NCBI GenBank assembly: GCA_963932465.1 | Contig: OZ010786.1 | Location: 598,599,038-598,663,037, forward strand | DNA from: Maratus speciosus | Lineage: Eukaryota > Arthropoda > Arachnida > Araneae > Salticidae | Direction: 5' to 3' | Length of the DNA: 64,000 bases | Shown here: piece after piece, positions 21,579 to 32,039 of the stretch | How positions within the stretch are numbered: the stretch's first letter is position 1 | How the letters are laid out: every line of letters starts with the position of its first letter | The notes under the pieces: generated by a model | What the model was told of the DNA's origin: nothing | Databases searched by the model: none | The model's input: only the letters and a program-made list of their open reading frames with translations | Position numbers and translations under genes: made by a program

Positions 21579-22138
21579 CAGGTTGTCCATAATTAAACGG
21601 CCCTATTTTAAAGTGTTCTACAGACGAAATTATTGTGCAGAATGTTGGGAAATTTTGTGGAGGACTTAATAAAGATATGGGAATTTGTTTAATAGAAAAA
21701 AAAATAGTTCGAACTTTCGTCGCCAGAGAGCTTTTTTAACAAATTACACATTTAGCATACATTTACGATAGTTTACAAATTTTATTACAAACAAACATGT
21801 TCCACATGGAGTTCATCATTTTCAGATAGCATCTGGAATCGTAAGATAGCATTTTCCACATTTGACCGCAGTGGGTTCTGGGAAATGCGGAGAACATGTC
21901 GGAAATGCTGTTTTTAAGATCAGGTAAAGTTACTAAATAAAATTTCTAACCTATCGTAAATGTATGACAAATGGGCAATTCATTAAAAAAGTCCTCTGGT
22001 GGCAAAAGTTTTAACTAATTTTTTTTTTCGGTTAAACAAATTACCATCTCTTTATTATGTCTTTCACAAAATTTCACAACTTTTTGAGCAATAATTTTGT
22101 CTGTAGACTACTTTAAAATAGATATTATAGACACCCTG
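21579..22138. mobile_element. Mariner-type MITE with ~190-bp TIRs
   Basis: Left arm from CAGGTTGTCCATAATT (21579) pairs with the right arm, whose complement begins CAGGGTGTCTATAAT (22138). Shared words continue for about 190 bp (GTCTACAGAC, AATTTGTTTAA, ACATTTACGATAG). TA follows the right end and CA stands in its place on the left. The ~180-bp centre contains TGGAAATGC words in both orientations but no transposase. Confidence 0.8.
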
Positions 22139-23526
22139 TATATATCTAGTGCTACATTTAAAACATAACATTTCATAGAACTCATTTAAATATCTCTTTT
22201 TATACAGTGCACATCATCTAATAAATTATTCATCTGCCTTTTATTTTTTTTTTTTCGTATTGCTTATCACACCTCACAATGAAGTCTATTATATCAAGTC
22301 TAGATATGATATATATGTTACGATATTATCTGTTATATAATAAATATAATACAGTCTGTTACGAAATCGGGTTACTGGAAAACAATTTCGCCGATCTGAT
22401 AGCGATGTAGATGAAGAAGGTGAATGTAGCATGGAGTTGGCGCATAGATGTACGAACATGTAGTAAAGGAAACTACAGCAACATCTTCGCCTATTTAATT
22501 GAACAGCTTAATCTTTGTATACAGTGATCATTTCTCATTAAAGATGATTGGCAGTCAAGTGGCTTATGACAAAAACAATGGAAATGAAGATTGGGATTTC
22601 TCCAAGAGACGAGTAACAAAAGCAGTACTGTTCACATGATTTTAAGCAATAAGATCGGGCAGCAGTTCTCACAACTCACAATGCAGTGCCATCAATAACT
22701 TCGATGTAGAAACATCTATAATCAATAGTAATCATTTGATTACATCAAAAAGGTAAAATATTTAGAACGAACGTCATTTTCTCAGACACACAGCCAGGGG
22801 GCAGTTTACAATTCAAAAAATTCAGCAAAATCTGTTGGAGAATCGTGCGTAACTGCTTTTTGCTTTCCAAGCGTAGAAATACAATTTTGACGTGGTACGT
22901 GCTCTAAACCAATTAAGATGCAAAGAAATCACGCCATGAAAAGAGTAGTGACAGAGCAGGTGGAGGGATAATAAAGCAAAAAGGAATCCCGGAATAAAGC
23001 GCGGGAAGGTAAATCTCGACTGGAATAAAAATAAAAATGGCTACCAAAGAACATTCTAAAATGCGAAAGATCGGAAATGGAACATTTAATTTAAGAATAC
23101 TAAAAGCGTAATAATTAAATGAATTAGACAAGTGAGACATTAAATTAAAGGGAATTTAACAGAATTAATGATAGAGATTGTTTAAGAATAAGGATTTAGT
23201 GAAATAGATAAGTAATTTAGAATAGTACAGGAAAATCGCGGAGATAGATCTAATATTGTAACATATATGTCGGTCTAATCCTTTATCTGAGGATTCTTTA
23301 CATAGGCAATCTGGCTTCAATCTAGGCAACAAATTCGCTCAAAACTTCAGAGATACAGACAAACTGTCACAAAAATGCAAACATGAAGTTGAATGATAAT
23401 GCAGTATTGTGCATGCGTTTTAATAAAAGTTGCGTCTAAAAATTTTAATACATTTTCATGATACGTATTTAACATTTTAAGAATAGTATAAAAGATTCTG
23501 TATTCTGTTCGCTTTTTCAATATATA
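22139..23526. other. No gene recognised; possible LTR-like sequence
   Basis: AT-rich up to 22350. A more balanced stretch, 22350-23150, begins near TGTTACGAAATCGGG and contains no frame with recognisable motifs; it might be a decayed LTR or leader, but no second copy was found. The remainder is plain. Confidence 0.3.
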
Positions 23527-24603
23527 CAGGGTGTTTCATAAAGAAATGGGCAAAACTTCAAGAGGGGATAATACATATTCAAACAAACAACTTTTATCAA
23601 AGGATGCATGGTCGGAAATAAAACGCAAAGGTGCTAGAGCATTTGGAAACTTGGTCCATGCAAACATTTAAACTCCATTCCTGTTGCGAGTTATCGGGAG
23701 AAGAATGACACTAATAGCATGCAAATATGATATGAGGAAGAAGAAGAACGCGTGTGCAAAATTTCGCCTCGATTAATTAATATAGTACTGCGATGGTTAC
23801 TGTGGAATATTGAAGCCTAATGTCTTAGATGCCTATATACTCAATTTCAGAACTGTAGTTGCTATATTAACATTTTTTTTTTCGTTTTTGGTGTTAGAGG
23901 TCGAACCTAGCTTGAAAGTGTGTGTGTGTGGGGGGGGGGGGTGAATAAGACGTGACTACTGTCGTTTGGACTCGTAATCATAGTGATGTAGCCACGTCTC
24001 ATCCACTGTCACAAATCTATCACAGAATTGTTTCAGGTCTGGTTTCATAAGCTCCAATCCAGCTTTTCCCCCCAAACTCCAAATCCTTTTCAAGCTAGGT
24101 GCCACCTCTCACACCTAAAACAAAAAAAAATATGTTAATATAGCTTCTATGGTACTGAAGTTGAGCATATACCTAGACATCTAAGACATTAGGTCTCAAT
24201 ATTCCACATCCACCATCGCAGTACAAATATTTTATACACACTCGGGACAATAATTATTGAACCACTCTCGTAAAAGCCGCTGATCCGAGTGTGCAATTGT
24301 CATTCGCGGTAGGAAGGTATCGGTCCTTCACTAATTGGGAAAAGGTTGATATGCATTTTATCTACAGAAGTACAAATGGAAATGGATCAGAGGCTCAATG
24401 ATTATACGTAGAGCGATTTTTCACCTTGCTTTTGTCACTTAATCGTTTTTGGTGTGTTTATGCCTCGTATAACAACATCACCTTTGGCGCTCTCTAGCAC
24501 GTTTCCGTTTTAATTCCGACCATGCATTCTTTGATTAAAGTTGTTTGTTTGGATTTGTACTATCACTTCTTACAGTTTTGCCAATCTTTTATCAAACACC
24601 TTG
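23527..24603 (-). mobile_element. Mariner-type element with ~110-bp TIRs and nested hairpin
   Basis: TIRs begin CAGGGTGTTTCATAAAG (23527, after TA) and, from 24603 on the other strand, CAAGGTGTTTGATAAAAG; both reach GCATGGTCGGAA and GTGCTAGAG. A second inverted pair lies inside: 23780-23920 (GGAATATTGAAGCCTAATGT) against 24090-24225 (complement GGAATATTGAGACCTAATGT). Its loop holds a mariner transposase scrap (23941-24075). Confidence 0.8.
23941..24075 (-). pseudogene. Mariner transposase fragment with first catalytic Asp
   Basis: The minus strand reads MKPDLKQFCDRFVTVDETW followed by LHHYDYESKRQ and a stop. VTVDETW-HHYDPES is the conserved segment around the first catalytic aspartate of DD34D mariner transposases. 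Only about 45 residues survive; both sides run into inverted-repeat sequence. The fragment lies in the loop of a hairpin rather than in its normal context, so it was captured or left by deletion. Confidence 0.85.
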
Positions 24604-24703
24604 TGTAGTAACCCCAAGTAGAAAGTTTTAATTCGTTATAAAGATTTACTCTAGTGTTATTCCTATTAAAAATTGCAGCTCTTTTCTAAATATGATATTA
24701 CTG

Positions 24704-25514
24704 TAAAGTGCCCATATTTCGTTCCACTTAACTTCTCCGCTTCTGCGAAAGAGGCGCCTCTTATGACGCAAGATAAGGGGGACGGAAGGTAAAAGAGGTC
24801 AGAATTGAAAGTTTCATTCACCAAGACGCATACATAAATTAAAGATGGCGAATTTCATATTTTTAGAAGACCTGAGTTCTTATTACGTCGTTTGTAGAAC
24901 GTTATTTACTGTACTGTAAGTAATTATTTCTTATTCATTGCATGTATTTTACGTTGGTAAGATGCTGACAGTAACAGACAGTGAGTTTTAGAACGCTCAC
25001 TTCATCTTACGGGAACTGAAACTCCGCCATATTAGGAAAATAGCGTGCTCCCAATTTCGTCCTCCCCTTGCAGTTCTTATTTTCGTCCCGGGGACGAAAT
25101 TATGAATGCTTTTTCATGACATTTTTCTCAATATTTTTCATCATTTTTGGATGGCTAATGTTTAGTTATGTTATCTTCCACCGATAATTAATACATTTCT
25201 TTGTGCCTTACTTTAATGTAAATTAAATTACTTACTCATTTAGAAATAAATTTTCATTTAGTTATAAGTTAAGCTTCGGCGTTTTGGATTTTTTGGGGGG
25301 ACGAAATTAGGACCATTTTTTTCCTTTGCAATTTTTAGATACTTTTGAAAAAACAATTTTTTGTATTTTTTAAAAATTTTGTGTACGATATTTGCCTATG
25401 TTTCTATGTGCATAGGTAGTTAGTCTACCTAAAATCCAAATTTAATAGATTTTCACTAAAGATTACAACTTCCAACCGCCTAAAAGTGACTGGGGGACGA
25501 TATAAGGGCACCTT
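24704..25514. mobile_element. TIR element (AAGGTGCCC ends), ~810 bp
   Basis: The left end TAAAGTGCCCATATTTCGTT and the right end, on the other strand, TAAGGTGCCCTTATATCGTC are inverted over about 20-25 bp. The interior includes GTCCCGGGGACGAAAT (25085-25100) and repeated GGGACGAAAT/ATTTCGTCC words, so the terminal motif recurs within. No coding region. Confidence 0.55.
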
Positions 25515-26003
25515 ACCCTAATTAAAAACTAATAAATTCATAAAATGATAAATGAATTTTTTTTACTGTTATATATATTTTTTTCCTTTGCAACAAAATT
25601 CAATTTACTAAATCAAGAGGGTTCTAGATAATATCTATCTAAATTGATCTTTGTATAGAAAATGGTTATATATCCCATTGGCTACAGTTAATAGATTGTC
25701 GTAACAGTTAATGAATAATTCCGCTTATAAAAATCCATTATAAAAGATTTCTATACAAAAAAGAACTGAAAAATAATAGCTTCAGAGGAAAATTTCAATC
25801 AACAATAGCCAACATTTCTTTTCGTAATATTTGTTAATAATGAACAAGAAAACTTTTGTCTTGTTCATTCCGCATTATTTTACCGTCATAAATATAAATA
25901 ATCAAGTTTTTTTTTATTTTAAAGAGTCCTAATGATTATCTGAGTAATTAAAATATCAATTTAAAAAATTTAATAGAACGTGCAATTTTAAAAATCCATT
26001 ATA
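25515..26003. other. AT-rich stretch without recognisable feature
   Basis: No gene and no clear repeat. Confidence 0.5.
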
Positions 26004-26081
26004 CAGAGGGAGTTTACACATATTGGGTACGATTTTGATAACAAAAATAAAATACATAAATTAAAACAATTATTTTTTAAT

Positions 26082-26425
26082 GTGTTCTATCTGGTATCCC
26101 TTGTTGTGGAGTATCATATGGCAGCGGAATTTTCAAAATAATAGGGCTTTTTGTAAAACTGGAAGTGGAATTTTGTTTCATTCCTCCACCACAAACTTCC
26201 AGAGTCCACTCAACGTAGTGGGTCGGAGTTTAGTAAGAGCTTGTTTTAATACTCCAAATGCACAGTAATCCATTGGTGAAACATCTGCGAACTTGGTTGG
26301 AATATCAATAACATTATATTACACTTGATTCCAGTTTCTGTTGTCAATTTTTTGAGAAATAGGACTTACTTTTGGATCTATGGCTCCTCGCTTTGTTTTG
26401 GTGGAACTCGAAACTTTTAACCACC
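26082..26425 (-). pseudogene. Tc1/mariner-type transposase C-terminal fragment
   Basis: The minus strand first reads FEFHQNKARSH, matching the HQDxAxSH segment of the second catalytic Asp, which is Asn here. After a frame change comes VSPMDYCAFGVLKQAL, the segment of the third catalytic residue, then TTLSGLWKFVVEE and GYQIEH near 26085. Two TGA codons stand where Trp is likely (near 26185 and 26140), and at least one frameshift separates the two motifs. The fragment covers roughly the last third of such an enzyme and is inactive. The family assignment is from recalled motif pattern. Confidence 0.75.
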
Positions 26426-26519
26426 ATAGGATAAAGTTTTGGAATTTCTTCTTTAACAAGTAATATAAAAATTTTGTTTTTAAAGTCAATTCCTACTTAG
26501 GCCATGAAAGAAAAATTTA

Positions 26520-26760
26520 ATATTAAGCTAATATTAGTTTTTGTTGTATTAAAATATCTCAATTTGTTGATTTTCTATAAGCAAGCAGGTTTACAATGGA
26601 ACTCTATGGGAATTTGGCGAAATATTAGAGATATCGCCAAGTTGGCGTCACTTTTGGCGACTCATTTTGGCCGCCAAATTTGGCGATATATCGCCAAGTT
26701 GGCCACAAACTTGGCAGTATTTGGCGACAGAACAGGGTCCCCCCTATGGTAACCCCTTAT
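26520..26760. repeat. GGCGA-rich dispersed repeat, copy 2
   Basis: Same order as 17385-17590: CTATGGGAATTTGGCGAAAT, ATATCGCCAAG, CGCCAAATTTGGCGATAT, TTTGGCGACAGAAC, in the same orientation. Homology starts slightly earlier (TTAGTTTTTGTTG), indicating the repeat extends left. Confidence 0.75.
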
Positions 26761-27498
26761 TGAAAATACTTTCATTGATCTTCAATAACCAATGGCGGCC
26801 ATTTTGTTTCACACGCAAAACTAAAATTAATTAATTAAAATTTAATTAATTAATAAATATTTGAAAAAACTGTATTAACATCAATTGTCATCCAGTACAG
26901 GTTTAAAAAAAATTATTTCAACTTGATAGGATGAATAATGAGTATTTTATTAGCGATTGAAATTTTGAACAAGATAAATATGTAAATAAATAAATATAGG
27001 GAGAGCGTGAGCTAATAGTAGGAATTGAAAAAACAAATAGGAATTATAACATTGTTTTGATAATAAGTAGAGTTATTTTTCACATTTTTCTCAACTTTTC
27101 TGATCTTTAATTTTCCGTTGAAAGAGATTCCAGCAATCGCCATAAATCCTTTAGAGAAACTTTCTTTGCAACGTTTGAACCAAAGTTGTAAGTCTTTTTG
27201 GGCTCTGTTCCGGTAATAAATCGACCTTTTTTTTATTAGATTCATTTAGATAAATCCACGCTATATCAATTGTGACCATTTTTTTTTTCACTTATCACAT
27301 GCTGAATGATTTTCATACAGATTTTCATAATAATTCTCCTCGGAAAGAACAAATATATAACATTCAAGTCACTCGCTTCTTTCGAGTGCTATTTCAGTAG
27401 TAGACAATATTTTTTTATAGCAGCAAATATTTCAGTTATCACGTTATTACATGTTGCCAGATTTATCCACTGTTGTTTCTCGTTGTTTTTTAATTTAA

Positions 27499-27718
27499 AG
27501 GGGCCGTGGACCTTTATTTGAGCAAAAATCGATCCCAAAATCGGCATTTCTTTTTGTGTGTAGAATTATTTTCCAAATTGTACTACGTCATTCGTGGAAA
27601 ATCACATACAGATGCGATTATTTATACGCATACAAGTATTTTAATTTTGTTCACAAACACTTTTTCGGTCTTTTAATAATACACTTTAAATCTGTTTTAC
27701 TCAATAGTGATGTTTCAG

Positions 27719-27755
<37 letters not shown>

Positions 27756-28238
27756 GAATGCTCCTTGCGACTTAATTTTTCATCAAAATTCATGAAACTG
27801 ATAAGGAAGAATTCTGATATTGCTTTAAAAAAAATCGTGTATGCGTTGTAAAATCCGACTTCATTAAGACAATTAAATTTGATTTTTAACTTATTATATG
27901 GCAGAATTTTGATGAAAATCGGTATGGAATTCAGAAAAATATCTCTAAAAAATTAACTATTTAAGTGATTAAAAAATCGATACACAGATTTGTTCGTAAT
28001 AGAGTTTTACGTGATTAAAATGCAAAATCGAGGAAATATCTAAAATATTAAGACGCAAGGAGCATTTTAAAATTTCGTTTTAAAATGTTAAATTTTTTTA
28101 AAGGTCTTAAAATTATAATATGATGGAAAATTTCTTTTAAGGTGTTCTATATACTTAGAGTCAAGTGTATATTTGCACAAAATTTCAAATCTTCATTATG
28201 AAAATTAAAAGAAATTTTTTTGAAGGTCTACCATCCCC
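27499..28238. mobile_element. TTAA-flanked element with AGGGGCCGTGGACC ends and inner hairpin
   Basis: TTAA at 27495-27498 and 28239-28242. Ends AGGGGCCGTGGACCTTT and, on the other strand, GGGGATGGTAGACCTTC. A second inverted pair lies inside: TGAATGCTCCTTGCGACTTAA (from about 27756, after a T-run at 27719-27746) against TTAAGACGCAAGGAGCATT (from about 28049). No coding region recognised; 27556-27795 is an open frame of low complexity. Confidence 0.65.
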
Positions 28239-28499
28239 TTAACATCAAAATCGTTTCCAATATGTGTAAACACCCTCTGTATTTTATTAAAAAATATGGT
28301 ACTACTTGATTATCTCGTCACCGAAAAATTATCGCCAAACTATAACGTTAAATGCCAATAATGGATGATCGTAAATGTCACATTCACTTGACGTTAACCA
28401 CGTTACATGGGTTTGTTACGTCATCAAGTGATTTTTTAATTCGACGCTTTATTTGTATTTTGCTTATCCATCATGTGTAGTATAAGGTAAGTCTCGTAA

Positions 28500-29806
28500 T
28501 CTCTCTATTCTAAAAAAAAGTAACTACCGCTGTCACCGCCGCCGCCGCCGCCGCCGCCGCCGGTTTTGATTTTTTTGTGACCGGAGGCCTTTCTTCGTTA
28601 ATATTAACAAAAATAATGCATACAAAAATATGAGAATCGGTGGTTTTATACAGAAATGTTTGATAAACACGCTGATGTAGACAGTTTTCAAATCGAAGAA
28701 TTATTTTAAGAGTTATTTAATGCTAAAGTTGGACAAAATCGTTCCACTAAAAAAGTTTTATAGCAGCAAAAACTATACATGACAGTGTAATCATTTTTAG
28801 ATCATTTTATGCGTTAGAATTTGCCGGAGTGCAGATTGCATTAATTTTTTTATTTTGACTCATTTTTTCAGGTTTTATTTCTATTTTAAATTCAAATTTT
28901 CAGCATTTCTAGGGATATTTTTTACAGATTTCAGAAAATTGTACTAATTTAAACTGTTGCCAACTCTATAAAAAGCGCAAGCAATAATGTTTGCTTCAAA
29001 TTAAAAATTTATTTACACGTGACTATGATAAACAGGAAAAAAACTTTCAAATTAGAATTAAATAATTACGCATAAAAAGCAGGAACTTATTAAAAATTAC
29101 GTCATAAAAAGTATACACGTGAATTTTAAAAGAGAAAGGATATTGTAAAATAATAAATTCATTAACATGCGTTAGAAGTCTTAGGAGAAATGACGTCATA
29201 TTTACGTCACATTATAGTTATTACATAAAATGAACACAAAATAATATTACAAAAAAGTTTAAATTTAGAAATTGCGCTAGACATTTATTTGATATTTTGA
29301 GAATTAATTTAAAATATCTCATTTAAAAGAACTTTCTTTTCGCTTTGTTAAAAAATACCAGGAGACAAAGACTCTCTTTACTTAATTCCTTTTATATTAG
29401 CTTATTTTGAAATGTTGTTACACGTGTATACGTCATCAAGTTATTTTTATTTCGACGTTTTATTTGTGTTTTTATTAATGTTGTACGAATTTATTTGTTC
29501 TTTCGTTATTTAAAATAAAAATTACATCAATTTGTATAATTTGGCGAGTGGTTTGGCGATTTATATAATTTGGCGAAATTGGTCGACAGGATAATCAAGT
29601 AGTACCGCAGCGGATTTGGCGTTAAAATTCCCTAATCAAAGAGAAATGAATAGAAATTCGTTTATAGGGAGATCGCCACTGTTTTTTAAATTATAATTCA
29701 ATCTTTCGAAATCTTTTTAAAGCCGATCAAATTAGCGTGCATTTAGAGTCTGCGGTGTCTGGACGGGGGTTGGCGAGCGTAGCTCGTAGGGGGCCGAGCC
29801 CCCTAG
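28500..29806 (+). mobile_element. Helitron (non-autonomous), plus orientation, copy A
   Basis: It starts TCTCTCTATTCTAAAAAAAA at 28500 after a host A and ends with the hairpin GGGGGCCGAGCCCCC (29789-29803) running into CTAG (29803-29806) followed by host T. Homology with the inverted copy B (62366-63764) begins and stops at exactly these ends. A (CCG)9 run sits at 28537-28563. CACGTG and TGACG(T) words recur through it, including a full TGACGTCA at 29191. Near its 3' end it carries a sequence matching the TIR element it sits in (GATAATCAAGTAGTACC, to about 29610). No Rep/helicase coding capacity. Confidence 0.85.
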
Positions 29807-30423
29807 TCGTTTAAAAAATCGAAAAAATATTTTTGACGGATTTACACGTTTCAGTCACTGGAGATTCCGTGAAACATATTTTTTGAAAAAAAATTGCCGT
29901 CCGTCTGTCTGTCTGTCTGTGCCTCTGTGAACGCTCTATTTCCCGAACAAATTGAGACAGAGATTTGAAATTTGATGTGTACTTAGTATATAAGAATGAG
30001 AAGAAGCCTATTGAAATTCATTAACCTCGATTATCCGGAACTTTTTTTGTGGTCTCTTTAAATATTCGTTCTGATAAAAGGTATATAAAATTTTTCGAAA
30101 TTGTTTATTTGAAGGAGTGAATATAAAAGACAGTAAAAAAAATTTTGCATAAAGGATTAAGTCGATCGGATAATTAGTTGCCGAGATATTTGTAATCCTA
30201 TTTTTCGCACTCTTCGATTTTTCATGACCTTGTATTTCATTCAAATTTCAATTCAAAGATACATTTTATTTGGAAATGCGACACTTAATCTGACGCACTA
30301 AACTGTTAGTTAATATGATTATCATTTTTGGAGTTATAAGGATGTCTCTTTTACGCAAAACAGTAATAGAGCATTTAAAGTTTATGATGTCATCAATCGC
30401 ATATCCATGATGGGTAAGTACAC
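29807..30423. repeat. Dispersed-repeat-like sequence with (CTGT)n
   Basis: Contains CCGTCCGTCTGTCTGTCTGT near 29897 followed by GAACGCTCTATTTCCCG, a pattern recalled from interspersed repeats of arthropods and broadly similar to 9938-10000. Interpreted as interior of the TIR element 28298-32027, although it could be a separate insertion. Confidence 0.4.
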
Positions 30424-30688
30424 TGGTCACCAAAATTAAAGGATAATGAGAAAAAATATGCTCACTAAGTTAATGTTGCAACCAATGCCGCAATTATTTA
30501 TGTTAATTAAATACTATTGAACTCAAAATTGCACTTCCGTACACACGTTAGCGTCGGAAATATGCAAATTAGATATTAGACAACGTAGTGCGCAATGATC
30601 GTATGTTGGATATATGTAATGATATGTATGGTCTGTAGTGTTGTTTAAAGCGAATGTGATGTCCGATTGTTATCAATATTCATTAGTT

Positions 30689-31225
30689 ATGGCTCAAAGG
30701 CATCTTTTATGTTAAGGTCAAAAGTGGAGAATAATTGGTAGAATCGAGAATGGTCAAACACAAATGGAGGTCACCCAAGATTTGAAAATCCTCCAAAATG
30801 CTTCGAGCAGCTTTTTAAGCACTGGATCCGTTGATAGAGAGCCTGATCAAGAGAGACCAAGAGCAACAGCTGCATCCGAAGACCGTTTTCTGTCATTGTG
30901 GCTCGAAGAAACCGCAAAGCGCTACAAGAGATTTGGTTTGAGACATTCAGGCAGCTGCAGAAACTCGAATTGGCCATTCTACTGCTTCACGAAGGTTTAA
31001 AAAGGGTGGACTGTATGCGAGAAAACCGATAGTTTGTGTCCCACTCACTCCAGCTTCCAAAGGGTCCCGTTTAAACTGTTTCCCTCGTCATATTCAATGG
31101 AGCCAAGAAGACAGGATCAAGTATTGTTCACTGCCAAGTTCAGATATAGTCTGAACACTAATTCTAGACGTGCTTTGACCTGGAGAGAGGAAGGAGCACG
31201 CAACTTGCCTTCCTTTGTCCATGAG
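30689..31225 (+). pseudogene. Tc1-like transposase N-terminal half, left arm
   Basis: From ATG at 30689 the frame runs MAQRHLL, a stop, then GQKWRIIGRIENGQTQMEV, the first helix-turn-helix of a Tc1-type DNA-binding domain. After a frame change it includes RPRATAASEDRFLSL, and near the end TAKFRYSLNTNSRRALTWRE, which corresponds to the segment around the first catalytic Asp (FTDESRF in active relatives); the Asp is lost here. It ends at NLPSFVHE where the inverted second copy begins. Stops and frameshifts make it non-functional. Confidence 0.85.
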
Positions 31226-31684
31226 ATATCCTGTTCGAGCCCAGTCTTCTTGGCTCCATTAAACATGACGAGGGCAACAGTTTAAACGGGCCGCTTTGGA
31301 AGCTGGAGTGAGTGGGACAAAAAACTATTGGTTTTCTCGCATATAGTCCACCCTCGTTAAGCCTTCGTGTAGCAGTAGAACGCCTAATTCGAGTTCCTGT
31401 GGCAGCCTGAAAGTATGAAACCAAATCTCTTGTAGTCGTCGCTTCGCGGTTTCTTCGAGCCAACAATGACAGCAAACGGTCTTCGGATGCAGTTGTTGCT
31501 CTTGGTCTCCTTGACCAGGCTGTCTATCAATGGATCCAGTGCTTGAAAAGTGGCTCGAAGCTCCTGATATGACACTTTGAGGGATATTCAAATCTTGGAC
31601 GACCTCCATTTGTGTTTGACATTCCTCGATTCTACCAATTATTCGCCACTTTTGACCTTCACTTAAATGATACCTTAGAGCCAT
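31226..31684 (-). pseudogene. Tc1-like transposase N-terminal half, right arm
   Basis: On the minus strand, from ATG at 31684: MALRYHLSEGQKWRIIGRIE, then TQMEVVQDLNIPQSVIS, the paired-like DNA-binding domain. Other frames carry RDLVSYFQAATGTRIRRST and ATRRLNEGGLYARKPIV, the second helix-turn-helix and linker. The frame is broken at least twice. It stops at about the same place as the left copy, before the catalytic core. Confidence 0.85.
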
Positions 31685-32039
31685 AACTAATGAATACTCA
31701 TCATTCTCAGACACCGCATTCACTTTAAACAACACTACAGACCAGAATTCCAACATACGTCCATTGCACACGACATTATCAGTCACCTAATTAGCGTATT
31801 TCCGACGCTAAAGTATGCTCATAAGTGCAATTTTGTATTCAATAGTATTTAATTGACATAAATAATTGCAGCATTGGGCTCCGATGACTAGTTTATAAAT
31901 GCTTTGCTAATTTATTCTTTCTTTCATTATTTAAAATAAAAAGTATCCCAATTTGTATAATTTGGCGGATAGTTTGGCGATTTGTATAATTGGGCAAAAC
32001 TGGTAGACGGGATAATCAAGTAGTACCAAAAATATACTT

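Larger units (their letters stand above)
26004..28279 (-). mobile_element. Tc1/mariner-superfamily element, 2.28 kb with nested inserts
   Basis: TIRs of about 40 bp: CAGAGGGAGTTTACACATAT (26004, after TA at 26002-26003) and, from 28279, CAGAGGGTGTTTACACATAT (TA at 28280-28281). Both continue to ACGATTTTGAT. The left part encodes a decayed transposase C-terminus on the minus strand; the rest is filled by the GGCGA-rich repeat (26520-26760) and a TTAA element (27499-28238). The rest of the transposase is not readable. Confidence 0.8.
30424..31888. mobile_element. Fold-back element from two head-to-head 5' halves of a Tc1-like transposon
   Basis: The left part starts at a Tc1-like end (CACTGGTCACCAAAATTAAA after TA) and the right part mirrors it up to about 31880, where the outermost ~60 bp are lost. 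Arms of about 600 bp (30483-31100 and 31240-31880) are inverted and roughly 85% alike by eye, for example ATTGCACTT and GGTCAAAAGTGG words on both sides. Each arm holds the N-terminal half of the transposase gene, reading toward the centre. The junction is near 31226. The 3' halves of both genes are absent. Confidence 0.85.
28298..32027. mobile_element. TIR element with perfect 8-bp target duplication, twice interrupted
   Basis: Ends GGTACTACTTGATTATC (28298) and GATAATCAAGTAGTACC (to 32027) are perfect inverted repeats over 17 bp. The flanks carry AAAAATAT on both sides (28290-28297 and 32028-32035), an 8-bp direct duplication. Eight base pairs fits hAT, Merlin or P-type elements; the GG start suits none decisively. 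Subterminal words TTTGGCG/CGCCAAA occur near both ends. It is split by a Helitron (28500-29806) and a Tc1 fold-back (30424-31888); its own remaining sequence is 28298-28499, 29807-30423 and 31889-32027. No transposase seen. Confidence 0.8.
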
